44,538 nt of DNA from Actinomadura geliboluensis (GCF_005889745.1 NZ_VCKZ01000016.1:1-44538); one strand, 5' to 3'. Numbered from the stretch's first letter, positions 1 through 11,729 are shown. The notes: generated by a model from the letters alone, not told the origin. Numbers and translations: made by a program.

Positions 1-1827
<1,827 letters not shown>

Positions 1828-1830
1828 CCC

Positions 1831-2925
1831 TCAGCCCGCCTTCCGCTTGAGGAAGTCGACGACCTGCGGGAACACCTCGGTGTCGGAGGCGGCGCCCATG
1901 AAGGGGTCCTGGTGGCCGTAGCCGGGCAGGACGGCCAGCTCGTGCAGGCCGGGCGCGGACTTCTCGAGCGTCCGGTGGCAGACGATGTTGGAGTCGGTGA
2001 ACACGTGGTTGCGGTCTCCGGTGAGGAACAGGATCGGCGTCGTGACCGTGGCGGCGCGCGACAGGTAGTCGTCCGGCAGGGCCGCGAGGCGGGGGTCGCG
2101 CGGGCGGTGCTTGATCGCGCGGCCGGCCTTCACCATCGCGTGCAGGTGCCGGTAGTAGTTGACGTTGCAGGCCCCGAACAGGTCGGGCAGCCGGCCGTGC
2201 GTGACCGGCGACATCTTCTCGTGCGTGTAGATCGGCTTGCCGCCGCCCCACATGAAGCTGAGCATGTGGCAGGCGGGCTCGTCGCAGTCGCGGTGGAACG
2301 GCGCGACGGCCTTGGCGAGCATCCAGCCGCGCGTGAGCACTGGAGCGTTCCCGTACCTCGGGTCCAGGTGGCAGGGCCCGAGCACGTACTCCATCAGGGC
2401 CGGGCCGTAGCCGAGCTTGATCCTCGACCAGCGCGGCGTGCGCGGGGTGAGGGAGACGCTGTTGCAGACCAGGCTGGTGACGCCGGTGACGGTGCCGGCG
2501 AACAGCGCCATCGAGAACGAGATCGCGCCGACGCAGTGGGAGATCACGTGGACCCGGCGGTCCCCGATGTGCCGCCGCAGTTCGGCGAGCGCCGCCGGGT
2601 GGTCGTGGAGCGCGATGACGTCGAGGTTGTGGCGCGCGGTCTCGGAGTTGTAGGGGAACCGGCCGCTGATCCGGAAGTCCAGCGCCCACACGTCGCCGAA
2701 CCCGGCGTCGTGCAGGTGGTTCACCAGGTTGGCGTGCTCCGGCATGATGAACATGTCGCTGGAGGTCGTCAGCCCGTGCACCAGCAGGACGACGTCGTCG
2801 CAGTCGTTCCGGCGGAACCGGGTCAGGTTCAGGCCGAGGCCGTCGCCGGTCGCGAAGGGGTGCACGGACACCTCGGCGTCGGCGACGCCCGCGTGCGTGA
2901 AGCGCGCGATCCGCTGCTGATCCAT
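1831..2925 (-). CDS. alpha/beta hydrolase with cysteine in the nucleophile position
   Basis: 364-residue alpha/beta-hydrolase-fold protein. The oxyanion region is VLLVHGLTTSSD. The nucleophile elbow reads SHCVG, so Cys131 sits where serine is usual (GxSxG). Likely partners are Asp304 (FLTGDRNH) and His338 (GYGHQDP). Cysteine at this place is known in PHA synthases and dienelactone hydrolases. No signal peptide is seen. I chose ATG 2925 because GGAGGAGAAG lies just upstream; an ATG-less extension to 2985 lacks such a site. The gene is followed after 3 bases by the GMC oxidoreductase, so the two probably act together, for example the hydrolase on an ester of the oxidase's substrate or product, or as an acyltransferase. 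This pairing is inference; the fold and the Cys are seen directly. Confidence 0.88.
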   Translation of the reverse strand: MDQQRIARFTHAGVADAEVSVHPFATGDGLGLNLTRFRRNDCDDVVLLVHGLTTSSDMFIMPEHANLVNHLHDAGFGDVWALDFRISGRFPYNSETARHNLDVIALHDHPAALAELRRHIGDRRVHVISHCVGAISFSMALFAGTVTGVTSLVCNSVSLTPRTPRWSRIKLGYGPALMEYVLGPCHLDPRYGNAPVLTRGWMLAKAVAPFHRDCDEPACHMLSFMWGGGKPIYTHEKMSPVTHGRLPDLFGACNVNYYRHLHAMVKAGRAIKHRPRDPRLAALPDDYLSRAATVTTPILFLTGDRNHVFTDSNIVCHRTLEKSAPGLHELAVLPGYGHQDPFMGAASDTEVFPQVVDFLKRKAG

Positions 2926-2993
2926 GTCCTTCTCCTCCGCTTCCTGACGCTCCAACCCTGCCAAACGCGGATATCGGCGCGGCATCGTGGAGA

Positions 2994-3041
2994 ACCCGTA
3001 CTTACGGGTGCGTGCTCACCCGCTGGACGTACGGGACGTAC
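2994..3041 (-). promoter_or_regulatory. inverted and direct repeats upstream of the hydrolase-GMC operon
   Basis: ACCCGTA-CT-TACGGGT (2994-3009) is a perfect inverted repeat with 7-base arms. TACGGG recurs at 3030-3035. GGACGTAC occurs twice with a 9-base period (3025-3032, 3034-3041). The cluster sits 70-115 bases before the hydrolase start, just after the LuxR regulator's stop codon at 3060, where an activator site would be expected. The LuxR protein is the obvious candidate binder; this is inferred. Confidence 0.5.
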
Positions 3042-3059
3042 GTGAACTAAGAGTCTGAT

Positions 3060-5996
3060 CTACTCGGAACGGTTCATCGCGGTCGCGACGCCCACCCGCG
3101 AGGACACGCCGATCTTGGCGAAGACGCGGGACAGATGGGTCTCGACCGTCCGGACGCTGAGGTAGAGCCGCTCGGCGATCTGCTGGTTGCTGTTGCCCTC
3201 GGCGACCAGCAGCGCGATCTCGTGCTCGCGCGGGGACAGCCCGAACGGCAGGTCCTTGCGGCCCTTGGCGCCCTTGCCGGCGGCGGACCCGGCGGCGGGG
3301 ACCCGGACGCCGAGCCGGCGCTGCTCGCGGGCGACCTGCGCCAGCAGCCCCTTCATCCCGCACGCCTCGAAGACCTCGGCGGCGGCGCGCAGCCGGTCGC
3401 GGGCGCGGGAGCGGTCGCCGGCGGCGGCGTGCGCGAGCCCGGCGGCCAGTTCGGCGCGGCCCGCCTCCGGCCGCCGCCCGGCCTTGGCCAGCAGGTCGGC
3501 GGCCTCCGCGGCCAGCGCGGCGGACGCGGCGGGGTCGGCGGCGCGCAGCGCGTGCGCGCGGGTGAGCCGGGCCAGGCCGGTGTCGCCGGTCAGCAGCGGG
3601 TCGGTGATCGCCTCGGCGATGTCGGCCCACTTCGCGGCGTCGGCGGCGTCGTCCTGCGCGGCGCGGACGGCGGCCAGCGCCTCCGCGCAGATCAGCAGGG
3701 TGCTGAAGTCCAGGCCGGCGGTGCCGTCCCCGCACGCGGCGATCAGCGCGGTCGCGCCCTCCTCCAGCCGGCCCTCGTTGATCACCGCGAGGGCGCGGGC
3801 GACGTGCGCCATGTGCGTCCACCACTCGCCCGAGCCGGTGTCGTTGGCGACGGCCTCGTCCCCGGCCCGCAGCGCCCGCTCGTGGTCGCCCGTCCAGGAC
3901 GCGGTCAGGCACTGCTGGATCAGCCCGTAGGCCAGCACCTCCTGCGAGCGCAGGTCGCGGCCGACCGCGGTGGCCTCGTCGGCGACGGCGGCGGCATCCT
4001 CCAGCCGGCCCAGCTGGGCGAGGATGCGGGACTGGCCCGACAGCATGTAGCCGAGCACGAACGTCTGCCCGGTCGTGCGGGTGATCGACACCAGCCGCTC
4101 GGCATGCCGCAGCGCCTCGTCGTACATGCCGAGGAACGACTCGGCGAACACCAGCCAGGCGAAGCAGTCCAGGCAGTCGGCGAACTCGTTGTCGGACGCG
4201 GCGGAGAACAGCTGGTCGGCGGTCTGCGCGTAGGCGATCGCCTCGCCGACCTCGCCGCGCCCGTAGGCGACCATCGGGCGCATCGCCGCGACGGCCGCGG
4301 TGAGGCCGGGACCCCAGCCGGGGGCGGTCTCGGGGATGGTCTCCAGGATGGCGTGCGAGCCGCGGGTGTCGATGCGCTGGATCCGGTCGGCGACGAGCCG
4401 GATGCGCAGCAGCACCGCCTCGGGGGTCTGCCGGTCGGTGATGCGGCGCAGCTCGTCCAGCACCAGGGCGCGGGCCTCGTGGATGCGGCCGAGCTGCCGC
4501 TCCATGATCGCGCACATGTGCACGGTGCGGGCGCGGCGGACGGTGTCGTCGGGCGGCAGCAGCCCGAGCAGGGTGCGCGCGGTCTCCCGGCCCTCCTCGG
4601 CGTGGCCGCTGAGGGCCTGCACCTGGGCCAGCTCGACCAGCAGCTCCACCCGGTCGGGGTAGGACTCGTCGGCGGCGCCGGGCATCAGGTCGAGCGCGGC
4701 CTGCAGCCAGTACGCGGCGGTGGCGGGCGCCTGCCGCCCGACGGCGCGGGCGGCCTCCACCAGCGTCCAGATCGCCGCGGCGTCGCCGAACCGCGCGGAC
4801 CGCACCACGTGGTGGGCGCGCACGGCCGCCGGGGCGCCGAGCTCGGCCAGCCGCTCCGACACCCGCGAGTGCGCGGCGATCCGCCAGCCCGCGGCCGTCG
4901 AGGCGTAGGCGACGTGCCGGACGAGGGGGTGGCGGAACCGGAACCGGCCGCCCGGCGCGGCCCGCACCACGTCGTGGCCGGTCAGCACGTCCAGGGCGGT
5001 GAGCGCGGCGTGCTGCTCCATCTCCGCGGCGACCGCCGCGAGCGCGGGCTCGAACACGTCCGCGGCGACCGCGGCGCCGCGCGCCATCAGCAGCGCCTGC
5101 GGCGGCAGCGCGCTCAGCTCGACCTGCAGCGCCGCCCGCACCGCCGGCGGCACCTCGGTCAGGTTCGCGACGCCCTTCTCCCAGTGCCGGTCGAGGCCGC
5201 CGCCCGCCGCGGGCGCGGCCCCGTCGGCCATCTTGGCCAGGGCCTCCAGGTAGAACGGGTTGCCGCCGCTGGCCTTGAACAGCGCCTCGCACCGGGCGTG
5301 GCCGACGTCCGGGCCGAGGAACTCGCGGACCTCGCTCTGGGTGAGCGGGGAGACCGCGACCCGCGCGCCCTGCGGGCCGGCCGCGTCCACGAGCGCCGCC
5401 AGCCGCGGCGACGCCTGCGCGGGCCGGTAGGCGACCGCGACCAGCACCCGGGCGCGCGGCGGGTGCCGGACGAGGTGGTCGAGCAGCTCGATCGTCGCGT
5501 CGTCGGCCCAGTGCAGGTCGTCCAGGATCAGGACCAGCCCGGACGGCTCGGCCAGCGCCTCCAGGAGGTGCCGGACCGTGCGGTGCAGCTGGTACCGCGC
5601 CACGTGCGACTCGGGGGAGGCGGCGGGCGGGTCGCCGGACAGGTCGGCGAGCGCGGGGAACACGGTGCCGAGCAGCCGCAGCGCGGCGGGCGGCAGGTCG
5701 AGGGAGTGCTCCTCGAGGCGGTCGTCGAGCGCGTCGACCACGGCGCCGAACGGCATCTCCTGCTCGAACTCGGCCGCGCGGCCGGCCACGAAGGGCAGCT
5801 TGCGGGCGATCGCGCCGTCGGCCAGCTCGTTCAGCAGCCGGGTCTTGCCGGCGCCGGGCTCGCCCACCAGCGCGACGAAGCCGTAGCCGCCCTCGGCCGC
5901 GTCGAGCGCGCGGTCGATCTCCCGCAGCGCGTCCCGTCGCCCCACGAGCGGAGCGTTGCCGGAGCCCCCGGCGTCGCGGGCCGCACGACCCTCCAT
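3060..5996 (-). CDS. LAL-type LuxR-family transcriptional regulator with ATPase domain
   Basis: 978-residue regulator of the large ATP-binding LuxR (MalT-like) type. Near the N-terminus is a Walker A motif, GEPGAGKT (about residues 45-52), and later a Walker B, VLILDDLHWADD, typical of the STAND/AAA module. A long helical, TPR-like middle follows. The last about 65 residues are a LuxR helix-turn-helix (LSPREHEIALLVAEG, then NQQIAERLYLSVRTVETHLSRV). A GTG six bases upstream (6002) is possible, but the GGGG element at 6003-6006 is correctly spaced only for ATG 5996. It reads toward the hydrolase and GMC genes, 134 bases ahead of them, and is their likely activator. The inducer is unknown. Confidence 0.92.
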   Translation of the reverse strand: MEGRAARDAGGSGNAPLVGRRDALREIDRALDAAEGGYGFVALVGEPGAGKTRLLNELADGAIARKLPFVAGRAAEFEQEMPFGAVVDALDDRLEEHSLDLPPAALRLLGTVFPALADLSGDPPAASPESHVARYQLHRTVRHLLEALAEPSGLVLILDDLHWADDATIELLDHLVRHPPRARVLVAVAYRPAQASPRLAALVDAAGPQGARVAVSPLTQSEVREFLGPDVGHARCEALFKASGGNPFYLEALAKMADGAAPAAGGGLDRHWEKGVANLTEVPPAVRAALQVELSALPPQALLMARGAAVAADVFEPALAAVAAEMEQHAALTALDVLTGHDVVRAAPGGRFRFRHPLVRHVAYASTAAGWRIAAHSRVSERLAELGAPAAVRAHHVVRSARFGDAAAIWTLVEAARAVGRQAPATAAYWLQAALDLMPGAADESYPDRVELLVELAQVQALSGHAEEGRETARTLLGLLPPDDTVRRARTVHMCAIMERQLGRIHEARALVLDELRRITDRQTPEAVLLRIRLVADRIQRIDTRGSHAILETIPETAPGWGPGLTAAVAAMRPMVAYGRGEVGEAIAYAQTADQLFSAASDNEFADCLDCFAWLVFAESFLGMYDEALRHAERLVSITRTTGQTFVLGYMLSGQSRILAQLGRLEDAAAVADEATAVGRDLRSQEVLAYGLIQQCLTASWTGDHERALRAGDEAVANDTGSGEWWTHMAHVARALAVINEGRLEEGATALIAACGDGTAGLDFSTLLICAEALAAVRAAQDDAADAAKWADIAEAITDPLLTGDTGLARLTRAHALRAADPAASAALAAEAADLLAKAGRRPEAGRAELAAGLAHAAAGDRSRARDRLRAAAEVFEACGMKGLLAQVAREQRRLGVRVPAAGSAAGKGAKGRKDLPFGLSPREHEIALLVAEGNSNQQIAERLYLSVRTVETHLSRVFAKIGVSSRVGVATAMNRSE

Positions 5997-6069
5997 GTCC
6001 ACACCCCAACAGCGACAGGCGGCCGATACGCCGTGACGATGCTTCTTTGTTGCGGTCCTGAGAATTGGC

Positions 6070-6171
6070 GGGATTCACCCTATCGGGTAAAACGTCAATA
6101 AGGTGGGACAACACGCCCCGGCCTGCGTCTTACCCGCTCGGCCCGGCCTCCTTCGTGACCGTATGTACATA
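6070..6171 (-). promoter_or_regulatory. probable upstream control region of the LuxR gene
   Basis: The 6003-6251 spacer holds no gene that I can support. On the minus strand TTGACG (6098-6093) could be a -35 element, but no convincing -10 lies at the right distance. It overlaps a small inverted repeat, ACCC-TATC-GGGT (6077-6088), and a TAAAACGT half-site. A perfect palindrome TATGTACATA lies at 6162-6171. None of these can be assigned to a regulator. Confidence 0.3.
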
Positions 6172-6251
6172 GCTATGAACGTCCCTCCCAGGCCCCATGT
6201 CAACCTCGGGTGGGTAAACCGTCCCGTGACCGTGACATCGCGCCGCGCGGG

Positions 6252-7685
6252 TCAGGACTCCAGGCCGAGGCGGACGGCGGCCTCCCGCCAGCGGGTCTCG
6301 TCGCCGGACGGGGCGTAGCGGCGGAGGTCCTGCGTGGCGGCGACCAGCGCGCGGGCTTCGGCCAGGTCACCGACCACTCCGCGGGCACGGGCCTGCGCCA
6401 GGACGTTGCCGAGGGCCGTCGCTTCGACCGGCCCCGCCACCACCGGCAGGCCGCTGGCGTCGGCGGTCAGCCGGCACAGCAGGTCGTTGCGGCTGCCGCC
6501 GCCGACCAGGTGCACGACCTCGATCTCGCGCCCCGACAGCCGGGCCGCCGCGCGCAGGGTGGCGCGGTGCGCGAGGGCGAGGCTGTCCATGACGCAGCGG
6601 ACGGTCTCGGCGCGCGTCTCCGGGACGGGGAACCCGCGGCGGCGGCAGTGCGCCGCGATGCGGGCGGGCATGTCGCCGGGCGGCAGGAACTCCGGGTCGT
6701 CGGGATCGATGAGGGAGCGCAGCCCCGGCAGCCGCGCCGCCTCGGCGAGCAGGGCGGGCAGGTCCGGGTTCCCCCAGGTCCGCAGCGACTCCTGCAGCAG
6801 CCACAGGCCCATCACGTTGCGCAGGTAGCGGACGGTCCCGTCGACGCCGCCCTCGTTGGTGAAGTTCGCGGCGCGGCTCTCCTCGGACAGGACGGGCGCG
6901 TCCAGCTCGACGCCGACCAGGGACCAGGTGCCGCAGGAGATGTAGCCGAACCGGCCGGTGGCGGCGGGCACGGCGGCGACCGCGGACGCGGTGTCGTGCG
7001 AGCCGACGGCCGTGACCTGGAGGCCGGCGTGGCCGGTCTCGGCCACCACGTCCGGGCGGAGCGTCCCGATGGCCTCGCCGGGGTCGCGCAGCGGCGGGAG
7101 GATCTTCGCGGGCAGGTCGAGCCGGTCCAGCAGGTCCTGCGACCAGGTGCCGTCGCGGACGTCCAGCAGCCCCGTCGTCGAGGCGTTGGTGCGCTCGGCG
7201 CCGGTATCGCCCGTCAGCCAGTAGGCCAGCAGGTCCGGGACGAGCAGCAGCGTGGCCGCCCGCGACAGGTCGTCGGCCGCCAGCTGGTAGATCGTGTTGA
7301 ACGGCAGGAACTGCAGCCCGGACGTCCGGTACAGCAGGTCGTCGCCGAGGTCGGCGCGGACCCGGTCCATCACGCCGTCGGTGCGGGCGTCGCGGTAGTG
7401 GACGGGGTTGCCGAGCAGCCGCCCCTCCGCGTCGAGCAGGCCGTAGTCGACCGCCCACGAGTCGATGCCGACCGACGCGAGCCCGGCGGGCGCGGCGCGC
7501 AGCCCGTCCAGGACGTTGCCGTACAGGCCGAGGATGTCCCAGTACAGGGTGCCGCCGGCGCGGACCGGCCGGTTCGGGAAGCGGCGGACCTCCGCCAGGT
7601 CCAGCACGCCGGGCCCGACGCGCCCGGCCATCACCCGGCCGCTCGACGCGCCGAGGTCGACGGCCGCGAAAGTCTCCTCGCTCAT
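6252..7685 (-). CDS. rhaB: L-rhamnulokinase
   Basis: 477-residue FGGY-family kinase, matching the usual RhaB length of about 480. It would phosphorylate L-rhamnulose to L-rhamnulose-1-phosphate in the cytoplasm. The N-terminal phosphate-binding motif is DLGASSGR (residues 10-17). SIDSWAVDYGLLD and VGSHDTASAVAAVP are typical of rhamnulokinases. The C-terminal adenosine-binding stretch includes VGGGSRNDLLCRLTA. Start ATG 7685 overlaps the lutC stop as ATGA (7682-7685), so it is translated with the lut genes as the last gene of the lacI-lutABC-rhaB operon. Its substrate is made by the isomerase encoded in the divergent operon. Confidence 0.93.
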   Translation of the reverse strand: MSEETFAAVDLGASSGRVMAGRVGPGVLDLAEVRRFPNRPVRAGGTLYWDILGLYGNVLDGLRAAPAGLASVGIDSWAVDYGLLDAEGRLLGNPVHYRDARTDGVMDRVRADLGDDLLYRTSGLQFLPFNTIYQLAADDLSRAATLLLVPDLLAYWLTGDTGAERTNASTTGLLDVRDGTWSQDLLDRLDLPAKILPPLRDPGEAIGTLRPDVVAETGHAGLQVTAVGSHDTASAVAAVPAATGRFGYISCGTWSLVGVELDAPVLSEESRAANFTNEGGVDGTVRYLRNVMGLWLLQESLRTWGNPDLPALLAEAARLPGLRSLIDPDDPEFLPPGDMPARIAAHCRRRGFPVPETRAETVRCVMDSLALAHRATLRAAARLSGREIEVVHLVGGGSRNDLLCRLTADASGLPVVAGPVEATALGNVLAQARARGVVGDLAEARALVAATQDLRRYAPSGDETRWREAAVRLGLES

Positions 7686-8302
7686 GTGATGACCAGTACC
7701 TCCAGCGTGCGGGGCCCGTGCACGCCCTCGACCCGGGACAGCTCGATGTCGCTCGTCGCCGACGGCCCCGACACGAACGTCAGCGGGCGGGACGGGTCGA
7801 GCCGTTCGAGCGCCTCCGGCACGTCCGGGGCGACCTGCTCGGCGCGGACGACGATCAGGTGGTAGTCGGGCACGAGCGACAGCGCGCGCGGCCCCTGCCC
7901 CGCGCCGTGGTCCAGGACGATCGTGCCGGTCTCGGCGATCGCGGCGGCGCAGCCGGTGACCGCGCCAGCGAGCCCGTCCAGGGACGCGACGGAGAAGTCG
8001 CGGACGAGCGGCGCCGCCACCTCCGACGTCCACTCGGCGGGCAGGTCGGCGGGAGCGCCGTAGGAGCCGGGCCGGGCCGCGAGCCGCTCCGCGACCGCCG
8101 CGGCGGCCTCGGACGCCGGCGCCCGCAGCACCGTCGCGCGGTAGTCGGCGACGCGCTCGGCGAACAGGTCGAGGACGCCGTCCTCGTGGTGGCGGCGCAG
8201 GTAGCCGCGGTCGATCCGGGCGTAGGACGCCGCGACCTCGGCGGCCGGCCGGGTGGGCGTGATCCCCTCGATGCGGCGCAGGATCTCCTCGCGCGCGTTC
8301 AC
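7682..8302 (-). CDS. lutC: LutC/YkgG-type lactate utilisation protein
   Basis: 206-residue LUD-domain protein, the third subunit of the LutABC L-lactate oxidation system that converts L-lactate to pyruvate. The LUD core is visible in the C-terminal half ([15 protein letters not shown], then [16 protein letters not shown], ending with [21 protein letters not shown]). The GTG start at 8302 overlaps the lutB stop as GTGA, and its own stop overlaps the rhaB start, so expression is coupled on both sides. A lut gene beside rhaB makes biochemical sense because rhamnose breakdown yields L-lactaldehyde and hence L-lactate. Confidence 0.92.
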   Translation of the reverse strand: MNAREEILRRIEGITPTRPAAEVAASYARIDRGYLRRHHEDGVLDLFAERVADYRATVLRAPASEAAAAVAERLAARPGSYGAPADLPAEWTSEVAAPLVRDFSVASLDGLAGAVTGCAAAIAETGTIVLDHGAGQGPRALSLVPDYHLIVVRAEQVAPDVPEALERLDPSRPLTFVSGPSATSDIELSRVEGVHGPRTLEVLVIT

Positions 8303-9753
8303 TCGTCCTCCTCCGTGCGGCCGCCGTCGGTCCGGGCCCACCAGGCGCGGAACGACTCCGGCGGCGGCGCGGGCGCGTCCCGCGTCTCGGTCCAGGCGTT
8401 CAGCGGCCCCGGCAGCCGCCGGATCCGGCCGCCGCGCGCCACGACCCTGCGGCTCGCGGACGCGGCGCGCTGCGCGAGCCCGAGCCGGGTGGGGGAGCGC
8501 AGCGTCCACCCGGCCGCCGTCATCGCCACCTGCTCCAGCGGATGGCGCGGGCCCTTCTCCACGGCGCGGGCCCGCAGGTGCACCAGCACCTCCGGGATGT
8601 CGATCGCGACCGGGCACGCCTCGAAGCACGCGCCGCACAGCGACGACGCGTACGGCAGGGACGCGTCCACGTCCGAGCCGATGCCGCGGATCTGCGGGGA
8701 CAGGATCGCGCCGATCGGCCCCGGGTACGGCGACCCGTAGGCGTGGCCGCCCGCGCGCTGGTAGACCGGGCACACGTTCAGGCACGCCGAGCAGCGGATG
8801 CAGCGCAGCGCCTGCCGGCCCACCTCGTCGGCGAGGGTGTCGGTGCGGCCGTTGTCCAGCAGGACGAGGTGGAAGTCGCGCGGGCCGTCGCCGGGCGCCA
8901 CGCCCGTCCAGGTGGAGGTGTAGGGGTTCATCCGCTCGGCCGTGGACGAGCGCGGCAGCAGCTGCAGGAACACCTCCAGGTCCTGCCAGCTCGGCACGAT
9001 CTTCTCCACGCCCATCACCGAGATCAGCGTCTCGGGGAGCGTCAGGCACATCCGCCCGTTGCCCTCCGACTCCAGCACGACGAGGGTGCCGGTGTCGGCG
9101 ACGGCGAAGTTCACGCCCGACACCCCGACCTTCGCCGACAGGAACTTGGCGCGCAGGTGCCGCCGCGCCGCCTCCGCGAGCGCGGCGGGGGAGTCGGTCA
9201 GGCCGGCGGGGGCGTCCTCCATCGCGCGCAGGAAGATGTCGCGGATGTCGGACCGGTTCCGGTGGATGGCCGGGACGAGGAGGTGCGACGGCCGGTCGTC
9301 GCCGAGCTGCACGATCAGCTCGGCGAGGTCGGTCTCGTAGGCGGTGATGCCCTCCTCGGCGAGGAACTCGTTGAGGCCGATCTCCTGCGTCGCCATCGAC
9401 TTGACCTTGACGACCTCGGTCTCGCCGGTCGCCTTCACGAGGTCGGCGACGATCCGGTTGGCCTCGGCGGCGTCCCGCGCCCAGTGCACGGTGCCGCCGG
9501 CCGCGGTGACCTTCTCCTCCAGCAGCGGCAGGTAGTGGCCGAGGTTCGCCAGGACGTGGTCCTTGATCTGCTTGCCCGCCTCGCGCAGCGCGGGCCAGTC
9601 GGCCAGTTCCGCGACGGCGCCGGCGCGCCGCTCCCGGATCGTGGTGGTCGCGTGCGCGAGGTTGCCGCGCAGCCGCGCGTCGGCCACCGCCCGGCGGGCG
9701 GCGTCGGGGAACGACGGCATTCCGACGTAGGTCGGCATGGCGGACGAACTCAT
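8299..9753 (-). CDS. lutB: LutB-type iron-sulfur lactate utilisation protein
   Basis: 484-residue Fe-S subunit of the LutABC L-lactate oxidation complex. The N-terminal two thirds form a LUD domain ([19 protein letters not shown], then [21 protein letters not shown]). The C-terminal part has ferredoxin-like clusters: [12 protein letters not shown] and CGACFEACP. The end of the protein (after RLPGPLNAW) is Pro/Glu-rich. ATG 9753 overlaps the lutA stop (ATGA) and its stop overlaps the lutC start. Length and motif order are standard for LutB. In context it would oxidise the L-lactate formed from rhamnose-derived lactaldehyde. Confidence 0.94.
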   Translation of the reverse strand: MSSSAMPTYVGMPSFPDAARRAVADARLRGNLAHATTTIRERRAGAVAELADWPALREAGKQIKDHVLANLGHYLPLLEEKVTAAGGTVHWARDAAEANRIVADLVKATGETEVVKVKSMATQEIGLNEFLAEEGITAYETDLAELIVQLGDDRPSHLLVPAIHRNRSDIRDIFLRAMEDAPAGLTDSPAALAEAARRHLRAKFLSAKVGVSGVNFAVADTGTLVVLESEGNGRMCLTLPETLISVMGVEKIVPSWQDLEVFLQLLPRSSTAERMNPYTSTWTGVAPGDGPRDFHLVLLDNGRTDTLADEVGRQALRCIRCSACLNVCPVYQRAGGHAYGSPYPGPIGAILSPQIRGIGSDVDASLPYASSLCGACFEACPVAIDIPEVLVHLRARAVEKGPRHPLEQVAMTAAGWTLRSPTRLGLAQRAASASRRVVARGGRIRRLPGPLNAWTETRDAPAPPPESFRAWWARTDGGRTEEDE

Positions 9754-10463
9754 GACGGGTCCTCCTCGGTGGACGCGAGGATCTCGGCGAGGTGCACCGT
9801 CCGCACCCCGGCGCGGGTGCGGGTGAGCGCCCCGCCGATGTGCATCAGGCAGGAGTTGTCGGCCGCGCACAGCGCCTCGGCCCTCGTCTCCCGCACGGCG
9901 GTGACCTTGTCGGCGCACATCGCCGCCGACACCTCGGCGTTCTTCAGCGCGAACGTCCCGCCGAACCCGCAGCACTCGGCGGCGTCCGGCAGGTCGACCA
10001 GGTCGATGCCGCGCACCTCGCGCAGCAGCCGCAGCGGGCGGTCGCCGACGTGCAGCATCCGCAGGGAGTGGCACGTCGGGTGGTAGGTGACGCGGTGCGG
10101 GAAGTAGGCGCCGACGTCGGTGACGCCGAGGACGTCGACCAGGAACTCCGACAGCTCGTACACCCGCGAGGCGACCCCGGCCGTGCGGGGCGCGAGCCGC
10201 GGGTGCCAGTCGCGGATCATCGCGCCGCACGACGCCGACGGCGTCACGACCGCGTCGTAGGGCTCGAAGGTCTCGGCGAACCCCTTCACCAGGGGCAGCG
10301 CCTGCCGCCGGTACCCGGTGTTGAGGTGCATCTGCCCGCAGCACGTCTGCGACTCGGGGAACTCGACGTCGTGGCCGAGGCGCCGCAGCAGCCGCACCAT
10401 CGCCTTGCCGGTCCCCGGGAACATCGTGTCGTTGACGCAGGTGAGGAACAGCGCGACTTTCAC
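9750..10463 (-). CDS. lutA: LutA-type (Fe-S)-binding lactate utilisation protein
   Basis: 237-residue protein with two CCG domains ([14 protein letters not shown] and [14 protein letters not shown]), the pattern of LutA/GlcF-type subunits. Start is GTG 10463 ([16 protein letters not shown]), with GGAGG about six bases upstream; longer in-frame readings extend into the lacI gene and have no family similarity. The GTGA overlap with the lacI stop and the ATGA overlap with lutB show a single operon. It works with LutB and LutC in L-lactate to pyruvate oxidation. Confidence 0.93.
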   Translation of the reverse strand: MKVALFLTCVNDTMFPGTGKAMVRLLRRLGHDVEFPESQTCCGQMHLNTGYRRQALPLVKGFAETFEPYDAVVTPSASCGAMIRDWHPRLAPRTAGVASRVYELSEFLVDVLGVTDVGAYFPHRVTYHPTCHSLRMLHVGDRPLRLLREVRGIDLVDLPDAAECCGFGGTFALKNAEVSAAMCADKVTAVRETRAEALCAADNSCLMHIGGALTRTRAGVRTVHLAEILASTEEDPS

Positions 10464-11578
10464 GGGGAGCCTCCAAGGGCCGACCGGCTGGACTCGCGGA
10501 CCACCAGCTCGGGCTGGAACATGACCTGCTGGTGGGCGTGCCCGCCCGACTCGTCGCACTCCTCCAGCAGCAGCTCGGTCGCGATGCGGCCGAGCTGGTA
10601 GGTGGGCTGCCGCACCGAGCTGAGCGGGACGGCGGCCGCGGCCGAGAACTCGATGTCGTCGTACCCGATCAGCGCCACGTCACCCGGCACCTTGATCCCG
10701 GCCTGCAGCAGCACGCGCAGCACGCCGAGCGCGAGCAGGTCGTTGGCGCAGAAGATCGCGTCCGGCAGCGGCGGGCCCGCCTCCAGCAGCCGCCGCGCCG
10801 CCTCCTGCCCGCCCCGCGCGTTCATCGCGCCGACCGCGACCTCGCGCAGCGCGTCGCGGCCGAGCCCGGCGGCGCGCAGCGCCCGCAGCGCGCCCTTGCG
10901 GCGGTCGGCGCACTGGCGCAGCACCGTCGGCCCGGTGACGAACGCCAGCGTGCGGGCGCCGGCGTCCAGCAGCTCGCCGGCGGCCAGCTCCCCGCCCGCG
11001 ACGTCGTCGACGGCGACCGAGCACTGGTTGGCGCGCGGGGTCGGGTGGTCGAGCAGCACCACCGGGACGCCGCGGTCGCGCAGCCGGTCGGCGGTCTCGC
11101 CGTCGTCGCCGACCGGGGTCAGCAGCACGCCGCGGACCCGCTGCTCGGCGAACACCCGCAGGTTGCGCTGCTCCCGCTCGTCCGACTCGCCCGAGGAGGA
11201 CAGGATGACCGCGTAGCCGCGCTCGCTGGCGGCCTCCTCCACGCCGCGCGCCACGTCGGTGAAGAACGGGTTGGCGAGGTCGAGGACCATCAGCCCGATC
11301 GTGCTGCTGTGCCCGGCGCGCAGCGTGGACGCCGAGCCGTTGCGGACGAAGCCGAGCTCGCGGATCGCCTGCTCGACGCGGGCGCGGGTCGCCGCCGCCA
11401 CCCGCTCGGGCCGGTTGAGCACGTTGGACACGGTGCCCGGGGAGACCCCGGCGCGCGCCGCGACCTGCTTGATGCCGACCGTCCTGCTCAGCGGCTCGGG
11501 ACGGCCGGTGTCGTCTGTGCTCAATCCGTGTGCCCCCGGTCCGGTCCGCCGCCTGTGTCGCCGCTCACTCTGGGACAT
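10460..11578 (-). CDS. LacI-family transcriptional regulator, probable L-rhamnose repressor
   Basis: About 372 residues. A LacI helix-turn-helix ([23 protein letters not shown] style) begins near residue 34, followed by a periplasmic-binding-protein-like sensor domain ([48 protein letters not shown]). It heads the lut-rhaB operon and faces the importer operon, so it probably represses both and is released by rhamnose or an intermediate. The start is uncertain: ATG 11578 has no ribosome binding site and adds a basic 33-residue tail ahead of the usual LacI start. TTG 11596 would be longer still, and TTG 11524 is a possible shorter start. An operator-like sequence overlaps this start region. Confidence 0.92.
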   Translation of the reverse strand: MSQSERRHRRRTGPGAHGLSTDDTGRPEPLSRTVGIKQVAARAGVSPGTVSNVLNRPERVAAATRARVEQAIRELGFVRNGSASTLRAGHSSTIGLMVLDLANPFFTDVARGVEEAASERGYAVILSSSGESDEREQRNLRVFAEQRVRGVLLTPVGDDGETADRLRDRGVPVVLLDHPTPRANQCSVAVDDVAGGELAAGELLDAGARTLAFVTGPTVLRQCADRRKGALRALRAAGLGRDALREVAVGAMNARGGQEAARRLLEAGPPLPDAIFCANDLLALGVLRVLLQAGIKVPGDVALIGYDDIEFSAAAAVPLSSVRQPTYQLGRIATELLLEECDESGGHAHQQVMFQPELVVRESSRSALGGSP

Positions 11579-11582
11579 GTCA

Positions 11583-11596
11583 TTAAAACGTGTCAA
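11583..11596. promoter_or_regulatory. LacI-type operator candidate at the lacI start
   Basis: TTAAAACGTGTCAA has a central CG and 5 of 7 paired positions, resembling the palindrome at 11778-11787. On the minus strand it contains TTGACA, a perfect -35 hexamer. A repressor bound here would block the lacI-lutABC-rhaB transcript. Confidence 0.5.
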
Positions 11597-11729
11597 CCCC
11601 GGATCGGGCCCGGTGGACGGGCAAACCTCGCTGGCCGGTCCCGGCCGGAGGTGACTTCGAAAAACGTGCGGGCCCTTGCCCGGACGGGGTTTTCGCAGCC
11701 TCGGGCGGGGCCGGCCGCAAGCTTCCCTC

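Noticed and set aside
6087..6099. GTAAAACGTCAAT as a further LacI operator before the LuxR gene
   Set aside because: Only one half matches; the other side is not symmetrical, and no rhamnose-linked gene starts there.
3135..6101. A 988-codon plus-strand frame opposite the LAL regulator
   Set aside because: The minus strand has Walker A, Walker B and a LuxR helix-turn-helix in order. The plus-strand product has no recognisable domain.
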